DNA of 64,000 nucleotides from Quadrisphaera sp. INWT6 (lineage in GTDB: Bacteria; Actinomycetota; Actinomycetes; Actinomycetales; Quadrisphaeraceae). The notes beneath the pieces are model-generated. The model saw only the letters and a list, made by a program, of their open reading frames with translations. It was not told the origin of the DNA and did not search any database. The DNA is taken from NCBI RefSeq assembly GCF_015390235.1, contig NZ_VUOH01000002.1:310001-374000 (forward strand), read 5' to 3'. The position numbers and the translations under genes were made by a program. Below, in pieces: positions 13,487-25,290 of this stretch (its first letter is position 1; each line of letters begins with the position of its first letter).

Positions 13487-13717
13487 ATGACCGCCACCGT
13501 CGCCCCCTCGCGCCGACCGGGCTCGCGCAGCTTGGCCGTCGGACTCGTCGCCCTGCCTCTCGGCGTCGTCCTGTTCGTGGTGCTCGCCGCCGTCGGCAGC
13601 GGCGTCCCCGCCATTGGGGACAACCCCGTGATCCTCATGCTCCCGGTGCTGCTCGTCCTCGGGGGCGTCGTGGCGCTCGTCGTCGGCCTCGTGAGGCGGG
13701 TGCTCGCGCGCTCGTGA
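13487..13717 (+). CDS. Small two-helix membrane protein
   Basis: A 76-residue protein starting MTATVAPSRRPGSRS, with a basic N-terminus and two predicted membrane helices (about 18-38 and 46-68). GGAGCG lies just before the ATG. Its stop overlaps the GTG of the next gene by four bases, so the two are made together. Two-helix proteins at the end of phage-like elements can be holins, immunity or exclusion proteins; nothing here decides between these. Family unknown. Confidence 0.65.
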   Translation: MTATVAPSRRPGSRSLAVGLVALPLGVVLFVVLAAVGSGVPAIGDNPVILMLPVLLVLGGVVALVVGLVRRVLARS

Positions 13718-14295
13718 CTCTCTCCAGCGTCATCGACTGGATCAATACCGACCGCATCGGCGCCATCGGCGACGGCGCCACCGCCCTGGCCTTCGTGCTG
13801 GGGTTCGCGGTATACCTGCACGACCGGCTCGACAAGCGCCGCGCGCAGGCCGAGCAGGTGGCAGCCTGGCTGTCGCTGGACGAGCACGGCAACGGCCGTG
13901 CGCGCTACCGGCGCTGGTACTCGCATGTGAGCAACGGCTCGACGCAGCCTGTGCGCGAGGTGCTCTACATCGCGGCGCGGGGTGCAGTCGAGGCTCAGTA
14001 CATCGACGTGCTGCCGCCCGGCGCTGCCGAGGTCACCCCGGTTGGGGAGGAGATCGCTGGGCACCTCGAAGGTGAGTACGCGGGAGGCATCACCCTCGAC
14101 TTCACAGACGCCGCCGGGCGCAGGTGGCGCCGCACCTCTCGCGGCAAGCTGCGCCGCTGGCACCGGTGGGACGGACAGCCCTCCAACAACGACGTGCGCC
14201 GGCGGCTCCGCGCCTCACGCCGCACCGTGTCGGAACCTCCAGCCGCTGAGGGCCAGCAGGATGGCGCCGAGACCCGCACTGGTGACGGCGGCTAG
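13714..14295 (+). CDS. Membrane-anchored protein paired with the two-helix protein
   Basis: A 193-residue protein. One membrane helix near the N-terminus (about 20-38, ATALAFVLGFAVYLHDRL) is followed by a cytoplasmic, beta-rich domain with arginine-rich stretches (GRRWRRTSRGKLRRWHRW). The GTG start overlaps the previous gene (GTGA). It is the last gene before attR. A phage-conversion or exclusion pair is the best guess from position; no homologue is recognised. An upstream open frame back to 13396 is an artefact of GC-rich sequence. Confidence 0.65.
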   Translation: MTLSSVIDWINTDRIGAIGDGATALAFVLGFAVYLHDRLDKRRAQAEQVAAWLSLDEHGNGRARYRRWYSHVSNGSTQPVREVLYIAARGAVEAQYIDVLPPGAAEVTPVGEEIAGHLEGEYAGGITLDFTDAAGRRWRRTSRGKLRRWHRWDGQPSNNDVRRRLRASRRTVSEPPAAEGQQDGAETRTGDGG

Positions 14296-14327
14296 GTCGA
14301 CGTACTCCCTAGTCAGGTGCTTGGAGA

Positions 14328-15227
14328 TCAGGAAGGGGTGCGCCTGACTTGCGTCACGACCATCAGGAGCTCCTTGCGACCCCCGGTCTCGACCAGGCGC
14401 CGGCGGGCCAGCTGGCGCACGTCCGCCGCCTGGGCGGCCAGCACCTCCGCCAGCGGCGACCCCCGCTCGACGGCCACGGCGACGCCGGCCACGAAGCGCG
14501 CCAGCGGCTCGGCCGAGGTGCGCTCCCCCAGGCGGGCCAGGGCCTGCACCAGGGGGGTCCCGGAGCGGGCGTCGGCGAGGGTGGTCGCGAGCTCGCCCGC
14601 CAGCTCACCGCGGCAGCTGCGGGCGACGCGGTCCAGCGCCCCCACCGCCCCCTCACCGGCGCCGACCGCCAGGGCGAGCAGCTCGGCGACGGTGGGGAGC
14701 TCGGCCAGCAGGCGGTCCTCGCGGCGCCGCACGGCGCGCGTGAGCGCCTGGTCGCGCGCCAGCACCCCCGCGGCGGCCCCGAGCGGCACGAGGGTCGCCG
14801 CCGCGAGCAGCGGCGTGCCGCGGGTGACCGCCGCCAGGGCGAGGAGCAGGCCGGCTCCGGCGCCGGCGACGCCCCACAGGACCTGCTCCGCGCGGTGGTG
14901 CTCGAGGGTCGCCGCGCTCCCGGCCTGCTGCAGGCGGCGGGCCACGGCCGCCGAGCTGGGCGAGTGGCGCACCGCCAGCCGGGCGAGCGGCGAGAGCAGC
15001 CCTCCCGGGGCCGTGCCGAGGAGGCGGGCCACCGCGCTCGCGGGGGTGCGCCCGGGGGCCAGGAGGCGCGAGCCGCGGGGCTGGTCGCGCAGGTGGGGGG
15101 CGAGCCGGGCGTCGAGGCGGGGACGGGCCAGCGCAGGCACCCCCAGCAGGGCCAGCCACAGCCCTGCTCCGGCGAGCAGCCCCAGCGCCGCCCCGGTGGG
15201 GCTCAGGCCCGGCAGGGCGGCGCTCAC
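14328..15227 (-). pseudogene. tadC: tadC 5' part with chimeric end, truncated by the element
   Basis: A 299-residue frame of which the first 289 residues are host TadC: early membrane helices (about 10-30 and 100-145) and the T2SS F-domain (about 160-280, LAELPTVAELLALAVGAGEG). At RKELLMVV it crosses into the element and ends with TQVRRTPS. The missing last helix is encoded at 3515-3601. Joining both at GTCGT gives an intact protein of about 317 residues. TadC is an inner-membrane platform protein with TadB, needed for Flp pilus assembly; without its last helix it is probably non-functional. Its GTG overlaps the tadB stop by four bases. Confidence 0.9.
14356..14360. other. attR core
   Basis: ACGAC at the point where the tadC 5' part stops matching TadC. 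The reconstructed attP centre (GTCACGAC-A-GTCGTCAC) is nearly palindromic, as in serine-integrase sites. The reconstructed attB is inside tadC and encodes LLMVVPVVF. Confidence 0.7.
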
Positions 15228-16096
15228 CGCAGCACCCGCTCGTCGTCGGGGAGCCGGCCGACCCGCCGCATGACCGCGTAGGCGAGCACGCAGCTGGCGG
15301 CCCCTCCCGCGATGACGAGGGCGCCGGCGGGCTCGCGGAAGGCGCTGACGGTGCCGGGCCGCGTGCACAGCAGCGCCAGCACGAGCCACGGCGCGGCGAC
15401 GGCCATGCGCGCGGTGCCCACGGTCCAGCTCTGGCGGGCCAGCAGCTCGCCGCGGGTGCGCGCGTCGTCGCGCAGGAACGACGACAGCGAGCGCAGCACC
15501 CGGCCCAGGTCGCTCCCGCCCACCTCGCGGGTCATGCGCAGCGCCTCCACGACGCGGTCAGCGACCGGGTCGGCCAGCGCGTCCTTCAGGCGGTCCAGGG
15601 CGGGCAGGAACCGCCCGGTCGCGCGGTGGTCGTCGGCGAAGTCGGCGAAGGCCGGCCGCAGCGGCTCGGGCCCGTGCACGGCCAGGGCCGCGAGCGCCTC
15701 GGGCAGCGACAGCCCGGCCCGCACACCGGAGGCGAGCAGGTCCACGGCGTCGGGCCACAGGTCGCGGACGGCCGCGGTGCGCGAGCGCACGCGGGCCCCC
15801 AGCAGGGCGACGGGCCACCAGGAGGCGACGGCGCCCAGGGCGAGCGCCAGGAGGACGGACCCGGACACCAGCGCGGCCAGCGCCGCGACGACGGTCCCGC
15901 ACGCGGCGCAGGCCGCCACCACCGCTGCGGCGGGGAGCCCGGCCAGCCCCGCGCGGGCGAGGAGGTCGAGGAGGCGGGCCCGTGGGGTGGCGCGGGTCGG
16001 AGCGGAGGGGGCGGACCCCTCCGGCGCCTCGGCCCAGCACGCCCACCAGAGCACGAACAGGCCGGCCCCCAGGGCCAGCCCCGCCAGGGCCCCCAC
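15224..16096 (-). CDS. tadB: TadB-like inner-membrane pilus platform protein (T2SSF)
   Basis: A 290-residue protein with an N-terminal helix (about 3-20), a helix pair (about 50-100), and a T2SSF domain (about 105-240) including WPDAVDLLASGVRAGLSLPEAL and VEALRMTREVGGSDLGRVLR, both typical of TadB. Two C-terminal helices (about 235-280) follow. It works with TadC as the membrane platform driven by TadA. GTG directly follows the tadA stop (TGAGTG), and the tadC start overlaps its stop. Confidence 0.88.
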   Translation of the reverse strand: MGALAGLALGAGLFVLWWACWAEAPEGSAPSAPTRATPRARLLDLLARAGLAGLPAAAVVAACAACGTVVAALAALVSGSVLLALALGAVASWWPVALLGARVRSRTAAVRDLWPDAVDLLASGVRAGLSLPEALAALAVHGPEPLRPAFADFADDHRATGRFLPALDRLKDALADPVADRVVEALRMTREVGGSDLGRVLRSLSSFLRDDARTRGELLARQSWTVGTARMAVAAPWLVLALLCTRPGTVSAFREPAGALVIAGGAASCVLAYAVMRRVGRLPDDERVLR

Positions 16097-17341
16097 TCAG
16101 CCGTCCTCCGACAGCAGCGCCGCCAGGTCGAAGCCCGCGCGGGCGAAGCGCTCCTCGTGCGGAGGGGTCCCGCTGCCGCGCACGAGCCGCGCGCCCGCGC
16201 CGTCGGCGCCCAGGACGGTGCCGTACACGGTCGCGGTCTCGATGACCCCGGCCTCCACGCGGCCCGGGACGGCCAGCACCTCCCGGACGCGGCGGCGCCC
16301 GTCGGCCTCCAGGGCCACGTGCACCACAAGGTCGACCGCCGAGGCCACGGTCGGGACGACGAAGTCGGCGGTGACGTTCGGGCCGGCGAGCAGCGGCAGC
16401 GTGCACAGCTTGGTGACGGCCTCGCGGGCGCTGTTGGCGTGCACGGTGGCCATGCCGGGCAGGCCGCTGTTCAGCGCGATGAGGAGGTCGAGGCTCTCGG
16501 CCTGGCGGACCTCGCCCACCACGAGGCGGTCCGGGCGCATGCGCAGCGCCTCCTTGACCAGTCGTCGCAGCGTCACCTCGCCGTTGCCCTCGAGGCCGGG
16601 CTGGCGGCACTGGAGCCCCACCACGTCCCGGTTGGCCAGGGCGAGCTCGAAGACCTCCTCGACGGTGACGATGCGCTCGCGCGCGGGCACCGCCGCCGAG
16701 AGGCAGTTCAGCATCGTGGTCTTGCCGGCCTGCGTGCCGCCGGCCACCACCACGTTCAGGCCCGAGGCGACGGCGGCGTCGAGGAAGGCCGCGCACGACG
16801 CCGTCACGGTGCCGAGCGCGACGAGGTGCTCGGTGCGCGTGGCGCCGACGACGAACTTCCTGATGTTCACGGCCCAGTGACGGCGCGTGATGTCGGGGAT
16901 GACGACGTGCAGGCGCGCCCCCGAGGGCAGCGCGGCGTCGACGAAGGGGCTGGACAGGTCCAGGCGCCGGCCCGAGGTGCGCAGCATCCGCTCGACGACG
17001 TCGTGGACCCCGGCCTCGGTGAGGATCGTCGTGGTGAGCTCGGAGCGCCCGCCGCGGGCCACGAAGACCTTGCCCGGCTCGTTCACCCAGATCTCCTCGA
17101 CCTCGGGGTCGTCGAGGTGCACCTGCAGGGGGCCGTACCCGGCGACGGCGTCGACCACGGTCCGCACGACGGCGTCGCGGTCCACCAGCACGGGGAGGCG
17201 CCCGGTCAGGCTGCGCTCGTCGTAGTCGGAGACCACCTCCTCGGCCAGGCGGCGCACCGCGGCGGCGTCGTCGGCGGGGTCGATGGCGCGGCGGCGGACC
17301 AGCTCGCGCACCTCGTCCTCGACGATCGCCGTCGCGTCCAC
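16097..17341 (-). CDS. tadA: TadA/CpaF secretion ATPase
   Basis: A 414-residue CpaF-type ATPase. The N-terminal region (about 1-140) contains the family VEEIWVNEPGKVFVARGG. The ATPase core has Walker A GGTQAGKTT (about 201-209), the VEEVFELAL Asp/Glu box, RMRPDRLVVGEVR Walker B (about 265-277) and the GMATVHANS histidine box. It powers Flp pilus extrusion. AGGAGG lies before the GTG start. First gene of the minus-strand tadABC operon, with a 348-base upstream gap. Confidence 0.93.
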   Translation of the reverse strand: MDATAIVEDEVRELVRRRAIDPADDAAAVRRLAEEVVSDYDERSLTGRLPVLVDRDAVVRTVVDAVAGYGPLQVHLDDPEVEEIWVNEPGKVFVARGGRSELTTTILTEAGVHDVVERMLRTSGRRLDLSSPFVDAALPSGARLHVVIPDITRRHWAVNIRKFVVGATRTEHLVALGTVTASCAAFLDAAVASGLNVVVAGGTQAGKTTMLNCLSAAVPARERIVTVEEVFELALANRDVVGLQCRQPGLEGNGEVTLRRLVKEALRMRPDRLVVGEVRQAESLDLLIALNSGLPGMATVHANSAREAVTKLCTLPLLAGPNVTADFVVPTVASAVDLVVHVALEADGRRRVREVLAVPGRVEAGVIETATVYGTVLGADGAGARLVRGSGTPPHEERFARAGFDLAALLSEDG

Positions 17342-17689
17342 GGTGGCCTCCTGGGCTGTCTCCGGCTCCGGGGACCGGTGCCCGCGGGCGCGCCGCCCAC
17401 CGGAGCGGGGGACTCCGGGGGCGGCGCTGGCACGACGCTAGGAGCCCTCCGGCCCGCGCCACCAGCACCCCGTCGAAGATCGTCGGCCAGGTGGCGCGTC
17501 CCCCGACCGAGATACAAGAGATCGTCACTGTGGGTGATCCCGACACTTCACCACCGATGCGGCAGAACGGTGCAGACCGGGCGGGTCGGTGACGCAGGAC
17601 GAGTGCCAGGAGCACCCGTGCGGAGCGGTCGTCCACAGGCCCCGGGTCGCTCCCAGCGCGCGGTGCGCTCCCCCGGGCACGGTGGGCCG
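17342..17689. other. Divergent promoter region between tadA and the FHA-FtsK gene
   Basis: 348 bases without a gene. The part near 17505-17565 is less GC-rich than its surroundings (AGATACAAGAGATCGTCACT) and is the likeliest site for both promoters. GATCGTCAC...GGTGATC (17519-17538) is a partial palindrome. No confident -35/-10 pair. Confidence 0.35.
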
Positions 17690-21967
<4,278 letters not shown>

Positions 21968-22020
21968 ACCGGCTCCCGCCTGCCCCCGCCCGCGGCCGTC
22001 AGCCGCGGCCGTCAGCCGCG

Positions 22021-22080
22021 GTCGGTGGCCGCCGGTGGCTCTCGGTGGCTCTCGGTGGCCGTCGGTGGCCGTCGGTGGCC
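22021..22080. repeat. 10-bp tandem repeat, six copies
   Basis: Units of the form GTCGGTGGCC with variants at the first three and last two bases fill the gap between the FtsK-type gene and the acetyltransferase. They are preceded by a doubled CGCGGCCGTCAGC segment (about 21990-22020). Confidence 0.8.
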
Positions 22081-22136
22081 TGCCCCTACGGTGAGCGGCG
22101 GCGCGGGCCGGGCGGCCCGCCGAGGAGGAGGTCGGC

Positions 22137-22643
22137 GTGGTGGCAGCGGTGCGGGTGCGGCGGGCGGAGCCGGCGGACGTGGCGGAGCTCGACGCGATGA
22201 TCCGCGAGCTGGCCGAGTACGAGCGCGAGCCCGACGCCGTGGAGGCCACCCCCGAGGACCTCGCCGCGGCCCTCTTCGGGGACCAGCCCCGCGTGTTCGC
22301 CCACGTCGCCGAGGTCGAGACCGACCGCGGCTGGGAGGTGGCCGGGTCGGCGATCTGGTTCACCACCTACTCCACCTGGACCGGGCGCCACGGCACCTGG
22401 CTGGAGGACCTCTACGTGCGCCCCCAGCACCGCGGTGGCGGCATCGGGCGCCGGCTGCTGGCGGCGCTGGCCGCCGAGGCCGTCGCCAGCGGGCACCGGC
22501 GCCTGGAGTGGACGGTCCTCGACTGGAACACCTCCGCCCAGGCCGTCTACGCGGCCGTCGGGGCCGGCCCCCAGGACGAGTGGACCACCTGGCGGCTCAC
22601 CGGCCCGGCGCTGGAGCAGCTGGCCGCCTCGGCGCAGGGCTGA
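22137..22643 (+). CDS. GNAT-family N-acetyltransferase
   Basis: A 168-residue single-domain GNAT protein. It shows the acetyl-CoA loop RPQHRGGGIGRRLL (about 98-111) after the LEDLYV strand, and the C-terminal WNTSAQAVYAAVGA helix typical of spermidine/diamine-type acetyltransferases. A GAGGAGG precedes the double GTG start. Substrate unknown; the diamine-like pattern is only suggestive. Confidence 0.85.
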   Translation: MVAAVRVRRAEPADVAELDAMIRELAEYEREPDAVEATPEDLAAALFGDQPRVFAHVAEVETDRGWEVAGSAIWFTTYSTWTGRHGTWLEDLYVRPQHRGGGIGRRLLAALAAEAVASGHRRLEWTVLDWNTSAQAVYAAVGAGPQDEWTTWRLTGPALEQLAASAQG

Positions 22644-22680
22644 GCCACCGGAGCCGGTCGCCGATCACCCGCGGCGCAGG

Positions 22681-22740
22681 CCCCGCCGTCGACCCCGCCG
22701 TCGACCCCGCCGTCGACCCCGCCGTCGACCCCGGGGTCGA
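22681..22740. repeat. 12-bp tandem repeat, four exact copies plus a variant
   Basis: CCCCGCCGTCGA is repeated at 22681-22728, and a diverged fifth copy (CCCCGGGGTCGA) ends at 22740. It lies in the 161-base gap before the anti-sigma gene. Each unit contains GTCGA. Confidence 0.9.
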
Positions 22741-22804
22741 CCGGACGTCACGGGCAGTCCACGATGGACGGGTCGGCGCAGGACGAGCACCAGGAGGCGG
22801 CGTC

Positions 22805-23326
22805 GTGGTCACGGACGCGGGTGGGACGAGCGGCCTCAGCGGTGCCGGTGCGGCCGGATCGGCCGCCGTCGCCGACACCGTCGAGCTGGAGGTCCCCGCC
22901 GACCCGGCCTACCTCGCGGTGCTGCGCACGGCCACGGCGGGCCTGGCCGCCCGCCTCGACCTCACGATCGACGAGATCGAGGACCTGCGGATCGCCGTCG
23001 ACGAGGCGTGCGCGCTGGTCCTGGGGCCGCAGCCGCTGGACGGCTCGACCGACCGCCACGCCGTCGAGGCGCGCCCCGCCCCCGGGCCGGCCGGTGAGGG
23101 CGCTGCCGCCGGCCATCAGGTGCGGCCCGTGCTGAGGGCGCGCTTCGAGCTCGACGGCACCGGCATGCGGGTGGAGGTCAGCGGGCCCGCCCGCACCCTC
23201 CCCGGCCGCGAGAGCTTCGCCTGGGCGGTGCTCGAGGCCCTCGTCAGCGGCCTGGACACCGGCCGCGACGAGCTCGGCAGGCACTGCATCCGCCTGCGCC
23301 ACGACGGTCCCGGTCGCGGCGACTGA
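22805..23326 (+). CDS. RsbW-type anti-sigma factor (HATPase)
   Basis: A 173-residue protein with the GHKL/RsbW N-box stretch IDEIEDLRIAVDEACALVL (about 57-75), a variable linker holding a basic insert, and a C-terminal ATPase-lid region. It is followed 13 bases later by a SigF-type sigma gene, the usual actinobacterial pairing (UsfX-SigF). It binds its sigma factor until an anti-anti-sigma protein releases it; no antagonist gene is visible here. AGGAGG lies 7 bases before the GTG. Confidence 0.82.
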   Translation: MVTDAGGTSGLSGAGAAGSAAVADTVELEVPADPAYLAVLRTATAGLAARLDLTIDEIEDLRIAVDEACALVLGPQPLDGSTDRHAVEARPAPGPAGEGAAAGHQVRPVLRARFELDGTGMRVEVSGPARTLPGRESFAWAVLEALVSGLDTGRDELGRHCIRLRHDGPGRGD

Positions 23327-23339
23327 GCGAGGGGCTGGG

Positions 23340-24158
23340 GTGGACGCGCACGAGGCGCCGGGCCCGGAGGCCGCGGTGAGCGCGGCGGGGGCGTCGGTGC
23401 CCCCGCAGGCGGCGCCGCCGGTCGAGGTGCCCGCGGACCTGCTCGCGCTGTCCCGCATGAGCGCCGACGACCCCGCCCGCACCGCGCTGCGCCACCGGGT
23501 CGTCGAGGCCCACCTGCCGCTGGTGCGCCACCTCGCGCGCCGCTACACCGACCGCGGGGAGCCCCTCGACGACCTGGTCCAGGTCGGCACCATCGGCCTG
23601 CTGAAGGCCGTGGACCGCTACGACCCCGACCGCGGCGTCCCCTTCTCGGCCTTCGCCGTGCCCACGGTGCTCGGGGAGATCCGCCGCCACTTCCGCGACC
23701 GCGGCTGGGCGGTGCGGGTGCCCCGACGCCTGCAGGAGCTCTCCCGCCTGCTCGCCGACGCCCGCACCGCGCTCACCCAGGAGCTGGGCCGCGCACCCAC
23801 GGTGGCCGAGCTGGCGGAGCGCGCGGGGGTCGACGAGGACGCCGTGCTGGAGGGCATGGAGTCCGCCGGGGCGTACACCACGGTGCCGCTGGACGCCGGG
23901 GAGTCCGACGCGCCGGGCGCCTGGCTGGCCAGCGACGACGACGACATGCGCGGCGTCGAGGACCGCGAGGCCCTGCGCCCGCTCCTGGCGCGCCTGCCCG
24001 CGCGGGAGCGGCGGATCATCGCGCTGCGCTTCGTGCGCGGCATGTCCCAGTCGCAGATCGCCGAGGAGGTCGGCATCTCCCAGATGCACGTCTCCCGGCT
24101 GCTCTCGCGGACGCTGGCCTCGATGCGCGACGAGCTCGGCGAGGGCACCCAGACCTGA
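23340..24158 (+). CDS. SigF/SigB-family RNA polymerase sigma factor
   Basis: A 272-residue group 3 sigma factor. Region 2 (about 60-125) contains LDDLVQVGTIGLLKAVDRYD and the GEIRRHFRDRGWAVRVPRR segment; region 3 (about 125-190) has PTVAELAERAGV; region 4 (about 210-265) has the MSQSQIAEEVGISQMHVSRL helix-turn-helix. This is the SigB/SigF/SigG stress-sigma family. It lies 13 bases after its anti-sigma gene. GAGGGG precedes the GTG start. Confidence 0.92.
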   Translation: MDAHEAPGPEAAVSAAGASVPPQAAPPVEVPADLLALSRMSADDPARTALRHRVVEAHLPLVRHLARRYTDRGEPLDDLVQVGTIGLLKAVDRYDPDRGVPFSAFAVPTVLGEIRRHFRDRGWAVRVPRRLQELSRLLADARTALTQELGRAPTVAELAERAGVDEDAVLEGMESAGAYTTVPLDAGESDAPGAWLASDDDDMRGVEDREALRPLLARLPARERRIIALRFVRGMSQSQIAEEVGISQMHVSRLLSRTLASMRDELGEGTQT

Positions 24159-24188
24159 CGCCGGCCGGAGCGCGGGTCAGAGGGCGGG

Positions 24189-24641
24189 TCAGAGCGCAGG
24201 GGGCGCCGCGCCGTCGTCCTCGACGTGCGCGGCCACGGGCCGCGAGACCAGGCACACCGCCGCGACCAGCGACAGCGCCACGAACACCGCCGCCACCCAC
24301 CACAGCGGCCCCCTGGCCAGCGGCGCGGTGAGCACGATCTGGAACAGCTGCCAGGTGACCAGCGGGGCCCGGGCCCAGCGGCGGCCGGCCACGAGGAACC
24401 TCGCGCACAGGGCCAGTCCGACCGCCAGCGCCGCGGCGAGCGCCCCGGTGGCGGTGGCCCCCACGGCGTCGCGGGCGGCTCCGCCGACGACCTCGACGGC
24501 GTAGAGGACCACCACGCCGGCCAGGGCCAGCACCTCCACCACCACGGCACCGGCCGCGACCAGCAGTGCGGGGTGCAGGGGGGTGCGGGGGCGGCGGGCC
24601 GGGTCGCCGGAGGGCTGGTGCTGACGGGCTGGTGCGGGCAC
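24189..24641 (-). CDS. Small four-helix membrane protein, unknown function
   Basis: A 150-residue protein with a proline/arginine-rich N-terminus and about four membrane helices (about 24-45, 62-82, 92-112, 115-135). The last two match the layout of actinobacterial conserved membrane proteins with a W-x-L-F-x-I-V motif (WQLFQIVL). It is opposite and convergent to the sigma gene. Function unknown. Confidence 0.75.
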   Translation of the reverse strand: MPAPARQHQPSGDPARRPRTPLHPALLVAAGAVVVEVLALAGVVVLYAVEVVGGAARDAVGATATGALAAALAVGLALCARFLVAGRRWARAPLVTWQLFQIVLTAPLARGPLWWVAAVFVALSLVAAVCLVSRPVAAHVEDDGAAPPAL

Positions 24642-24915
24642 GCACCGACGCTAGCCGCCGCCGGGTGGCGGAACACCGCGCGGTGCTCGACCGTTGACCA
24701 CCACAGGCGGACGTCACCGCAGGTGGCGCCCTCACACCTCACAGCCGCCCCACGGAGGACTCACCGGAGTCAACCCTTGTGCAACGCACTGGACTCTGTG
24801 ACGATACCTGAGGACGGGGCGCCAGTGAGCGCCCCATATACGTGTTCGGACTCGTGAACGCCTTCACAAGAGCGGCGGGTCCGGACGACACCCCCGAGAT
24901 CCGAGGAGCCCATCG
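24642..24915 (+). promoter_or_regulatory. whiB1 upstream region
   Basis: 274 bases without a gene between the reversed membrane protein and whiB1. It is notably less GC-rich than average, with TTGTGC, GACGATACC and CCATATACG (near 24777-24842) as candidate promoter hexamers. The exact start site cannot be called from sequence. Confidence 0.4.
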
Positions 24916-25164
24916 ATGGACTGGCGGCACCGCTCAGCGTGCCTCGACGAAGACCCCGAGCTGTTCTTCCCGATCGGCAACACGGGCCCGGCCCTGCTGC
25001 AGATCGAGGAGGCCAAGGCCGTGTGCCGTCGCTGCGACGTCGTCGAGACGTGCCTCAAGTGGGCGCTCGAGAACGGCCAGGACTCCGGCGTCTGGGGCGG
25101 GCTGTCCGAGGACGAGCGCCGCGCCCTGAAGCGCCGCACCGCCCGGGCCCGTCGCGCCGGCTGA
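24916..25164 (+). CDS. whiB1: WhiB1-type iron-sulphur transcription factor
   Basis: An 82-residue WhiB/Wbl protein. Four cysteines (Cys9, Cys37, Cys40, Cys46; CRRCDVVETC) bind a [4Fe-4S] cluster; GVWGGLSEDERR is the family turn and a basic KRRTARARR tail binds DNA. The start MDWRH and the sequence match WhiB1/WblE rather than other Wbl types. In M. tuberculosis whiB1 (Rv3219) also lies next to pdtaS (Rv3220c), as here. The cluster senses nitric oxide in WhiB1 and the protein works with the vegetative sigma factor. Confidence 0.95.
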   Translation: MDWRHRSACLDEDPELFFPIGNTGPALLQIEEAKAVCRRCDVVETCLKWALENGQDSGVWGGLSEDERRALKRRTARARRAG

Positions 25165-25197
25165 CGCCGCGCCACCCAGCTCGACCCGGCACCACCT

Positions 25198-25230
25198 GCG
25201 AGGGCCGCTCCCGACGGGAGCGGCCCTCGC
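25198..25230 (+). terminator. whiB1 terminator
   Basis: GCGAGGGCCGCTCCC (25198-25212) and its exact complement (25216-25230) form a 15-bp stem with a 3-base loop, 34 bases after the whiB1 stop and upstream of the convergent pdtaS end. It may serve both genes. Confidence 0.85.
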
Positions 25231-25290
25231 CGCGTCTCCGCCCCTCACCGGCCCCCCACCCGTTCTGCGGGACCCACCGGACCCACCGGC

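Larger units (their letters stand above)
3597..14360. mobile_element. phiRv1-like integrated phage satellite inserted in tadC
   Basis: Bounded by the 5-bp direct repeat ACGAC (3597-3601 and 14356-14360) at the two points where tadC is interrupted. Contents in order: serine integrase, tiny overlapping genes, primase-polymerase/helicase, inverted-repeat origin candidate, lipoprotein, unknown genes, winged-helix protein, HK97-type capsid protein, one reversed gene, two membrane genes. The integrase - replication - capsid order recalls M. tuberculosis phiRv1, a roughly 10 kb serine-integrase element. No terminase, portal, prohead protease, tail or lysis gene was found, so a helper phage would be needed for packaging. 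Noncoding parts carry many long perfect inverted repeats and are less GC-rich than the host DNA. Confidence 0.88.

Noticed and set aside
13291..14163. A 290-codon minus-strand frame opposite the membrane pair
   Set aside because: No start signal and no family features; the plus-strand genes have GTGA coupling and membrane helices.
3597..14360. Integrative conjugative element rather than a phage satellite
   Set aside because: No relaxase, FtsK/TraB-type transfer gene or type IV secretion gene is inside; a capsid gene is.
15626..17689. Extension of the FHA-FtsK gene far to the left in the same frame
   Set aside because: It would cover tadA and tadB antisense; the family start (MRVLMTVVD-like) is at 17690 and nothing before it is protein-like.
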